The notes below the pieces were generated by a model. The model was given only the letters and a program-made list of their open reading frames with translations, did no database searches and was not told where the DNA came from. The translations under genes were made by a program, and so were the position numbers. Positions 55,754 through 64,000 of a stretch of DNA of 64,000 nucleotides are shown one piece after another (positions within the stretch are counted from its first letter, which is position 1; the number at the start of each line of letters is the position of its first letter). The stretch is from an uncultured Eggerthellaceae bacterium (lineage in GTDB: Bacteria; Actinomycetota; Coriobacteriia; Coriobacteriales; Eggerthellaceae), in NCBI GenBank assembly GCA_903789375.1, contig CAIFEB010000007.1, positions 16,577 through 80,576 of the forward strand, given 5' to 3'.

Positions 55754-56752
55754 ATGGCGACGAAACCGGACTACTACAAGACGCTGGGCGTTTCCCATGA
55801 TGCCACGAAAGACCAGATCAAGAAGGCGTTCCGCAAGCTCGCGCGCACCAATCATCCCGACGCGGGCGGCGACGAGGAGAAGTTCAAGGAAATCAACGAG
55901 GCGTACGAGGTTCTGTCGGACGATAAGAAGCGTGCGCTGTACGACCAGTACGGCACGGCTGACCAGAATCAGATTCCGTTCAACTGGGGCGGTGGTGGAG
56001 CCGGCGGCGCCCGCACCGTCAATGTCGACTTCAACGACATATTCGGCAACAGCAGCTGGGCGGACATCCTCGACAGCATTCGCCGGGGCGACGGCGTGTT
56101 CGGAAGCGACTGGAACTTCGGCGGCGGCTCGTCGGGCTCGGGCTTTCGGACGAGCGGCTTCTCCAGCGACGGGTTCACGAGCCCCTATCGCGAGCCGCGT
56201 CCGCAGAAGGGCAAGGACCTGAGCGTGACGATACCCATCACGTTCGACGAGGCGTACAACGGCGCGCACAAGCGCGTGACGGTGCGCGTTCCCGGACGCG
56301 AGGGCCGCGAGAAGCTCGACGTCAACATCCCCGCCGGCGCGGTGGACGGAGGCCGGTTGAGGTTTCGCGGCAAGGGCTGCCCGGGCGAGAACGGCGGCGC
56401 GGCCGGCGACCTGCTGGTCACGACGAAGGTCGAACCGCATCCGTACTTCAGCCGCGACGGAGCCGACGTCATCGTCGACGTGCCGGTGAGCATCGCGGAG
56501 GCGGCGTTGGGCGCGAGCATCGTCGTGCCGGTGCCGGATGGAACCAAGGTGCGCGTGAAGGTGCCCGCGGGCACCCAGTCGGGCACCACGCTGAAGGTCC
56601 GTGGCAAGGGCGCGCCGCAGGTCAAGGGCTCCGGCCGCGGTGACCTGCGGATAAAGATTGACGTCAAGGTGCCGAAGGCGCTCAGCGGCAAGCAGCGCGC
56701 GGCGCTCGAGACGTTTGAACAGGAAGATACGACGAACCTGCGGTCCTGGTAG
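55754..56752 (+). CDS. dnaJ: DnaJ/CbpA-type co-chaperone (no zinc finger)
   Basis: 332 residues. J-domain at the N-terminus with HPD (34-36), a Gly/Phe-rich stretch, then the two beta-barrel C-terminal domains ([38 protein letters not shown]). No CxxCxGxG zinc repeats, so it is class B (CbpA-like), which is common as the DnaJ in actinobacterial hspR operons. ATG 55754 lies 9 bases after AAAGGTGG; a GTG at 55742 would overlap that ribosome site. Confidence 0.92.
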   Translation: MATKPDYYKTLGVSHDATKDQIKKAFRKLARTNHPDAGGDEEKFKEINEAYEVLSDDKKRALYDQYGTADQNQIPFNWGGGGAGGARTVNVDFNDIFGNSSWADILDSIRRGDGVFGSDWNFGGGSSGSGFRTSGFSSDGFTSPYREPRPQKGKDLSVTIPITFDEAYNGAHKRVTVRVPGREGREKLDVNIPAGAVDGGRLRFRGKGCPGENGGAAGDLLVTTKVEPHPYFSRDGADVIVDVPVSIAEAALGASIVVPVPDGTKVRVKVPAGTQSGTTLKVRGKGAPQVKGSGRGDLRIKIDVKVPKALSGKQRAALETFEQEDTTNLRSW

Positions 56753-56800
56753 GATGCGCGTGGCACGCGCTTGAGACAAGGGCGCGGAGAAGAAGGATTG

Positions 56801-57193
56801 ATGAACATGGACAACACGGATCGCAACCGCCCGCTGTACATGATCGGCGTCGCCGCGGAGCTGTCGGGCATGCATCCGCAGACCCTGCGCTCCTACGAGC
56901 AGAAGGGCCTGGTCACGCCGCAGCGCACGAGCGGCAATACCCGCATGTACTCGCAGGCCGACATCGAGCGCCTCGAGCTGATCAACACGCTGACCGACGA
57001 GGGCATCAACCTGGCAGGCGTCATCCGCATCCTCGACCTGCAGGGGCGCCTGGACGACCGCGACGCCGAAATCGACGATCTGCACAAGCGCGTGAGGCGG
57101 CTGGCCGATCGCGTTCACGAGCTGGAGACGCGCGAAAGCGTGAACACCCTCGTGGGCGAGACGACGGCGCTCGCCATCAGGCGCATCCGCTAG
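56801..57193 (+). CDS. hspR: Heat shock repressor HspR (MerR family)
   Basis: 130 residues. MerR-type helix-turn-helix at 12-70 (MIGVAAELSGMHPQTLRSYEQ), then a coiled coil (DAEIDDLHKRVRRLADRVHELE). In Actinobacteria HspR represses dnaK and clpB and is itself helped by DnaK; the gene order dnaK-grpE-dnaJ-hspR is diagnostic. GAAGGA precedes the ATG at 56801; an upstream in-frame start would lack a good site. Confidence 0.95.
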   Translation: MNMDNTDRNRPLYMIGVAAELSGMHPQTLRSYEQKGLVTPQRTSGNTRMYSQADIERLELINTLTDEGINLAGVIRILDLQGRLDDRDAEIDDLHKRVRRLADRVHELETRESVNTLVGETTALAIRRIR

Positions 57194-57208
57194 AACTTTT
57201 CCCCAGTC

Positions 57209-57235
57209 GCCCCGCTGCGCACCGCGCGACGGGGC
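57209..57235 (+). other. Hairpin between hspR and clpB
   Basis: GCCCCG (57209-57214) pairs with CGGGGC (57230-57235). It precedes the clpB ribosome site; no T-run. Confidence 0.5.
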
Positions 57236-57262
57236 ACGAGCACGATTGAAAGGAGTGCTCAC

Positions 57263-59899
<2,637 letters not shown>

Positions 59900-59918
59900 C
59901 GGGCAGCGGGCACGGGAG

Positions 59919-59981
59919 CCTGAGCTTACGCGTTGAGGCGCATGCGGGAAACCCGAGCTCGCACGTCGAGGCACGCGTGGG
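59919..59981. repeat. Decayed tandem duplication, period 33
   Basis: 59919-59948 and 59952-59981 match at 21 of 30 positions; all nine differences are transitions. Confidence 0.6.
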
Positions 59982-60034
59982 CGCGCTCTCGCGCGTGACC
60001 GCAGGCGGCAGCTGACGCCTGCGTTTCGGGACAC

Positions 60035-60079
60035 AACGCCCGGTTGGACGAGGAAACTCGCCCGGCCGGGCGTTTTTTT
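60035..60079 (+). terminator. Terminator after clpB
   Basis: AACGCCCGG (60035-60043) pairs with CCGGGCGTT (60066-60074), followed by TTTTT. Confidence 0.9.
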
Positions 60080-60316
60080 GCGTGCGTGGTGCACCGGCGC
60101 GCGGTGGGCGGCGCGGCGTGATGCGCTGCCTGCCGCGTGCGGGTTCGGTCTTCCGAATCTTGCGCAGGCCGGCTCTGCGGACCGGGGAACCGGGCAGGCC
60201 GTCTTCGCGCTGCGCAGGAGTCAGCCAAACGTATCATGATCGCCCGTTGTGGTGGCTTGCTGCTCCATCGGGAGGCTCTGCATCCCGCTTCGCAGGCGAT
60301 GTACTAAAATACCCGC

Positions 60317-60466
60317 ATGAGATCGAGGAAGGACAACACCACCGTGAAGCCCGAGGGGTCGGCCCGGGACGCCATCACCGGCTACCTGGTCGTCGTGCTC
60401 TCGTTCGTGTCGTTTCTCCTGGTCCTGTGGATTGTCATCATCGTCGTGCGACTGCTGGTGGGGTAA
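60317..60466 (+). CDS. Small single-helix membrane protein upstream of trkH
   Basis: 49 residues: a basic and polar head followed by one hydrophobic helix (about 22-48, YLVVVLSFVSFLLVLWIVIIVVRLL) running to the end. Below the usual size for automatic calls. No ribosome site precedes ATG 60317; an in-frame GTG at 60344 has GAGGAAGGA about 11 bases ahead, so the real protein may be 40 residues. The gene ends 61 bases before trkH, so it may be a regulatory partner of the transporter; that is inference. Confidence 0.6.
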   Translation: MRSRKDNTTVKPEGSARDAITGYLVVVLSFVSFLLVLWIVIIVVRLLVG

Positions 60467-60527
60467 TGTTTGGCACCGAGATCGGCGTCGCCTGCGTGGC
60501 GAGCGCCAGTAAGGGGCTGTTGCGATA

Positions 60528-62069
60528 GTGTGGCAGCGTCTTTCGCTATATGACCTGCGGGTCGTCGGCCATTATCTGGGCGTTCTGATCCTGCTGGTGA
60601 CGTTCGCCCTGGTCCCGCCGTTGGTGGTGGCGCTCATCTACCACGAATGGGAACCGGCGACGCGCTACCTGTTCTCCATCGGCATCAACCTGATCGTCGG
60701 CGGCGGGCTCATGTTTCTGCGCCTGCAGCCGGGACGTTTGAGCCGTCATCAGGCCATCGTCGTCACCGGCCTCGCCTGGATGGTGCTCGCTCTGCTCGGC
60801 GCCATTCCCCTGAGCATGTCGGGCCACTACCTGAGCTTCCTCGACGCGCTGTTCGAATCGGTGTCGGGATTCACCACCACCGGCGCGAGCGTCGTGGTCG
60901 ACCTCGACCACCTGTCGTACGCCGACAACATGTGGCGATTCATGATGCACCTGATCGGTGGCTTGGGCTTGGTCGTCGTGGGCCTGTCGTTCGGCCTGTT
61001 CGGCAAGGGCGGCGCGACGCTGTACCGCTCGGAGGGTCGCAGCGAGCACGTGGTGCCCAACGTCGTGCAGACGACGCAGTTCATCGGCCGCATCACGTTG
61101 ACCACCATCGCACTCTCCACCGTGCTGCTCATGATTCTGTGCACGGTCATCGGCATCAAGCCCGACCGGGCGTTCCTCCAATCGCTGTGGGTGTCCATCT
61201 CGGCGTTCATGACCGCCGGGTTCGTGCCCATGAGCGAAAACATCACGTACTACCATTCGACCATCATGGAAGTCGTTCTGATGGTGGTCATGCTCATGGG
61301 CACCGTCAGCTTCACGCTTCATTCGAAGATTCTGCGCGGGCGCGTCAGCATGTTCTTCGAAGATACCGAGATCCGCTTCGCGACGGCATGGCTCGTCATC
61401 TTCGTCATCGTGCTCACGGCGTCCGCCTCGGCCAACAGCTCGTTTTCGGCGCTGCCGGCGCTGCTGAGGCGCGGCCTGTTCATGGTGATATCGGCGTTCT
61501 CTACAACGGGATTCCAGAACATCACGACGACCCAGCTCACGGACGCGTTCTCGTCCGGCGCGTTTCTGATTCTGGCCATGCTCATGGCTGTGGGCGGCTG
61601 CACCGGGTCCACCGCCGGCGGCATCAAGATCGGGCGCATGAGCACGCTCGTGAAGTCGATCGTCGCCACCATCAAGGAGACCATCTCGCCCGATTCGGCG
61701 CGCGTCGTGGTGGCGTACAACCACTGCGGCCGCCGCGTGGTCACGCCGTCGCTCGTGCGCGAGGCAACCACCGTGCTTCTGCTGTACGGGTTCACCTACG
61801 TCATCGGGTCGCTCATGGGCATCGCCGCCGGCTACGACGCGTCGAAGGCTGTGTTCGAGTCGGTCGCCATGGCGTCGAACGGCGGCATCACCTCGGGCAT
61901 CGTCGTGCCGGGCATGTCGCCGTCGCTCGAGATGTTCTACCTGTTCGAGATGTGGGCGGGCCGTCTGGAGTTCGTCACGTTCATCACGCTGATCATCCAG
62001 ATCGTGGTGTCGATTCCGCCGAAGCGGTTCATGGAATGGGTCGCCTCCAAGCGGAGGTGGGACTCATGA
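60528..62069 (+). CDS. trkH: Potassium transporter subunit TrkH
   Basis: 513 residues, the size of TrkH/KtrB-type potassium transporters: about 10 helices and four selectivity-loop repeats with GFTTTGASV, FMTAGFVPM, FSTTGFQN and SNGGITSG (Thr/Ser-Gly near each pore loop). It moves K+ across the membrane with a cytoplasmic TrkA ring; no trkA gene is in the window. Starts at GTG 60528, AAGGGG 11 bases upstream, overlapping the next gene by 4 bases (ATGA). Confidence 0.92.
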   Translation: MWQRLSLYDLRVVGHYLGVLILLVTFALVPPLVVALIYHEWEPATRYLFSIGINLIVGGGLMFLRLQPGRLSRHQAIVVTGLAWMVLALLGAIPLSMSGHYLSFLDALFESVSGFTTTGASVVVDLDHLSYADNMWRFMMHLIGGLGLVVVGLSFGLFGKGGATLYRSEGRSEHVVPNVVQTTQFIGRITLTTIALSTVLLMILCTVIGIKPDRAFLQSLWVSISAFMTAGFVPMSENITYYHSTIMEVVLMVVMLMGTVSFTLHSKILRGRVSMFFEDTEIRFATAWLVIFVIVLTASASANSSFSALPALLRRGLFMVISAFSTTGFQNITTTQLTDAFSSGAFLILAMLMAVGGCTGSTAGGIKIGRMSTLVKSIVATIKETISPDSARVVVAYNHCGRRVVTPSLVREATTVLLLYGFTYVIGSLMGIAAGYDASKAVFESVAMASNGGITSGIVVPGMSPSLEMFYLFEMWAGRLEFVTFITLIIQIVVSIPPKRFMEWVASKRRWDS

Positions 62070-62938
62070 TGCGGTGTGCGAAGGAACGCGCGGCAGACGT
62101 GTTTCGGCGTGCGGTGGCCAAGAAGTCGCAGAGCGTGACGCTTCGCGCTGGTGAACTGCGTCGTGATGGCTCGTCGCGGCGGGAGGCGGTGGTTGTGGCA
62201 GCCGCTGCCGGCCGCCGGGGCCGTGGACTGCGTGCGCGGATGACGTGCGCGGCCGTTGCGGTGGTGGCGGCAATCGCTCTCGCGGGGGCGCCGACGCTGG
62301 CGTGCGCCGATGATGCGGACGGAAGCGTGCGCAGCGACGTGGACCAGGTGGCTGCGTCCGGGTCGGGCGCAGCGCTCGCGTCGTCGTCTTCGGCGCAGTC
62401 GGCTAGCGGCCAGTCCAGCTCGTCTTCGTCGTCGACCGTCGGCGGCGATTCCAACCGCGTCGACCAGTCGCAGCGCGCGGACAACAGCTTCATCTACGAC
62501 ACGTCCATTGCCGCGCTCTACAGCGAGACGTCGCTGTACGAGGGCCAAACGGTCCAGGTCGTCGGCGAGGTGGTGGGCGACCGCATCGCGAGCGAGACCG
62601 ACCCGGGATTCTGCTGGATCACCGTGACCGAGGAGCAGGGCGACGACTCGTCGAGCGTCTCGGTGCTCCTGTCCGACGAACTGGCCGACCAGATCGACCA
62701 TTACGGCAAGTACAACGTGCGAGGGACGTTGCTGCAGGTCCGCGGCACGTTCCATGAGGCGTGCTCCGATCACGACGGCCTGTCGGACATCCACGCCACC
62801 GCTGCCGACGTGTCCCAGAAGGGCTGGGAGACATCCGACGACTTCGACGCGCACGGCCTGGGCATCGCGCTCGTCTGCGTGTTCGTCGGGTGCATCATCG
62901 TGGGCGCGTACTACTACGAACGCGAACGCCAGCGTTAG
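62066..62938 (+). CDS. Exported membrane-anchored protein with OB-fold-like domain
   Basis: 290 residues. Basic N-terminus followed by a signal-like helix near 60-82 (TCAAVAVVAAIALAGAPTLACA), a Ser-rich linker, a globular part (about 150-250; YEGQTVQVVGEVVGDRIASE, SVLLSDELADQIDHYGKYNV) with beta-strand spacing like an OB fold, and one C-terminal helix (about 262-283). So the domain lies outside the membrane, held at both ends. No function recognised; the OB-fold call is by eye. Coupled to trkH by ATGA and followed by rsgA. Confidence 0.65.
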   Translation: MMRCAKERAADVFRRAVAKKSQSVTLRAGELRRDGSSRREAVVVAAAAGRRGRGLRARMTCAAVAVVAAIALAGAPTLACADDADGSVRSDVDQVAASGSGAALASSSSAQSASGQSSSSSSSTVGGDSNRVDQSQRADNSFIYDTSIAALYSETSLYEGQTVQVVGEVVGDRIASETDPGFCWITVTEEQGDDSSSVSVLLSDELADQIDHYGKYNVRGTLLQVRGTFHEACSDHDGLSDIHATAADVSQKGWETSDDFDAHGLGIALVCVFVGCIIVGAYYYERERQR

Positions 62939-62961
62939 GCGCTGCGGAGGGGGAGCTCAAG

Positions 62962-63972
62962 CTGAAGGGACGAATCGTCAAACTCGACCGCGGGTACCCG
63001 CTCGTGCGGCTGACCGACGGCCGCACGCTGCGATGCGAGCATGCGACGGCCCTGGTCAAGGGCGCGCCGGTGCGCGCTGTCATCGGAGATATCGTCGAGG
63101 TGTCGCAGCCCGACGACCACGACACCGGCATCATCGACGAGGTGGAGCCGCGCCGCACGCAGCTCGTGCGCAAGGATCCGGCCGAGCGGTCCGTGCCGCA
63201 GGTGCTCGCCGCCAACTTCGACCTGGTGCTTGTGGCCGAGCCGGCGGGGCAGGTCAACCTCAAGCGGCTCGAGCGCGAGCTGGTGCTTGCCCACGGTACG
63301 GGCGCCGACGTGGGCGTCGTGCTAACGAAGGCCGACCTGGCCGCATCGCCCGACGAGGTGGAGTGCGCCGTAGCCGAGGCGCAGGGGCTCGCCGGCTCGC
63401 GCGTGCTCGTGCTGGCCGAATCCAAGCGCGACTCCGCGTCGATCGAGCGCATCCGCTCCCTGATCGCTCCCGACCGCATGGCGGTGCTCATCGGCAAGTC
63501 GGGTGTGGGGAAGTCGAGTCTGGTCAACCTTCTGGCCGGCAGCGACGTGCGCCAGGTGGGCACCGTGCGCGACGGCGACGGCAAGGGCCGCCACACAACG
63601 GTGAGCCGTGCGGTGGTGCCGGTTGCCGGCGGCGGCTTCGTGGTGGACATGCCCGGTGTGCGGGGACTGGGCCTGTGGGATGCCGATGCGGGCATCGAGG
63701 CGGCGTTTTCCGATGTGGAGGAGCTGGCCGCCCAGTGCCGGTTCCGCGACTGCAAGCACGAGGACGAGCCGGGCTGCGCCGTGCGCGCGGCTGTCGAGGC
63801 GGGCGAGCTGGCGCCGGCGCGCCTTGCGTCCTACCAGGGGCTCAAGCGCGAGAACGCCAAGATGCTCGAGCGGCGCGACGAGGCGCGGCATCTGCGTGGC
63901 GAAAAGGCGTCCGACCGGCGCAAGCGTGCTGCGGGCCGACGCGGCGCGGGCGGCGGGCGCAAGCGGCGCTGA
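62962..63972 (+). CDS. rsgA: Ribosome small subunit GTPase RsgA
   Basis: About 336 residues. RsgA (YjeQ) is a circularly permuted GTPase that tests late 30S assembly. OB fold (1-70), G4 motif (TKAD), G1 GKSGVGKSS, G2 region GRHTTVSR, G3 DMPGVRG, and the zinc knuckle C-x4-C-x-H-x5-C (CRFRDCKHEDEPGC). A basic Arg/Gly tail ends it. I see no ATG, GTG or TTG in frame that fits. A CTG at 62962 follows a strong GGAGGGGG by about 9 bases and gives the usual KGRIVKL start. Confidence 0.85.
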   Translation: MKGRIVKLDRGYPLVRLTDGRTLRCEHATALVKGAPVRAVIGDIVEVSQPDDHDTGIIDEVEPRRTQLVRKDPAERSVPQVLAANFDLVLVAEPAGQVNLKRLERELVLAHGTGADVGVVLTKADLAASPDEVECAVAEAQGLAGSRVLVLAESKRDSASIERIRSLIAPDRMAVLIGKSGVGKSSLVNLLAGSDVRQVGTVRDGDGKGRHTTVSRAVVPVAGGGFVVDMPGVRGLGLWDADAGIEAAFSDVEELAAQCRFRDCKHEDEPGCAVRAAVEAGELAPARLASYQGLKRENAKMLERRDEARHLRGEKASDRRKRAAGRRGAGGGRKRR

Positions 63973-64000
63973 TTGCGGAGGCGAGCGTGTGGGGCGGCTC

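Larger units (their letters stand above)
59900..60316. other. Intergenic region after clpB
   Basis: Contains the repeat and terminator above. TACTAAAAT near 60302-60310 could be a -10 for the small membrane protein. Confidence 0.5.

Overview
The window is bacterial chromosome, almost certainly from the Coriobacteriia, most likely family Eggerthellaceae. This rests on content and not on a database search. The evidence is a 12-helix membrane-bound LuxR-type regulator beside a molybdopterin enzyme, an HspR-type (actinobacterial) dnaK-grpE-dnaJ-hspR-clpB cluster, high GC over most of the window, and several redox metalloenzymes. The left end is origin-proximal, with the order jag, rsmG, parA, parB and three parS-like sites. 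Genus and species cannot be told from the sequence alone.

Layout. 1-8 kb is lower in GC and holds the 3' end of jag, an unusual 1.77 kb stretch without a gene, rsmG, parA-parB, rlmN (minus) and ddl. 8-28.5 kb is high-GC housekeeping and envelope sequence: an orphan tail-anchored protein, an exonuclease-DinG helicase fusion, a giant M28-like membrane peptidase carrying about 1,200 extra residues, tRNA-Gly(CCC), a HAD phosphatase, a phosphoglucomutase, an XRE regulator, an LCP glycopolymer transferase, galE, an iron alcohol dehydrogenase and a COG2509-type flavoprotein. 28.5-29.6 kb is a repeat-rich, AT-patched regulatory stretch. 29.6-35.5 kb is a membrane formate dehydrogenase operon (fdnGHI-like, then fdhE-like). 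Its catalytic subunit is read through an in-frame TGA as selenocysteine and carries a textbook SECIS hairpin.

35.7-42.3 kb holds a TatD-like hydrolase, an acyl-ACP thioesterase-like protein, an orphan polar amino acid ABC ATPase, a nitrate/sulfonate/thiamine-type ABC importer (Tat lipoprotein, ATPase, permease) and a TetR regulator. 42.4-45.7 kb is a nickel and hydrogenase block: an unknown protein, a small unknown protein with nikR, hypE, and a 2[4Fe-4S] ferredoxin.

45.9-52.6 kb is the most interesting accessory cluster. It has visibly lower GC than its flanks. It encodes a 12-TM LuxR regulator, a cytoplasmic molybdopterin oxidoreductase with a Cys ligand for Mo and a divergent Fe-S motif, a small two-cluster ferredoxin, an unknown 156-residue protein, an MFS transporter and a zinc-ribbon protein. 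A 34-bp perfect palindrome separates the last two. The arrangement resembles the gut Coriobacteriia catechol dehydroxylase and acetylene hydratase-like clusters; the substrate is unknown.

52.7-60 kb is the heat-shock cluster. 60.3-64 kb holds a small membrane protein, trkH, a membrane-anchored OB-fold-like protein and rsgA, which apparently starts at CTG.

A signal that runs through many intergenic regions is short tandem duplications (about 19 to 60 bp period) whose copies differ mostly by transitions. They occur at no fewer than nine sites.
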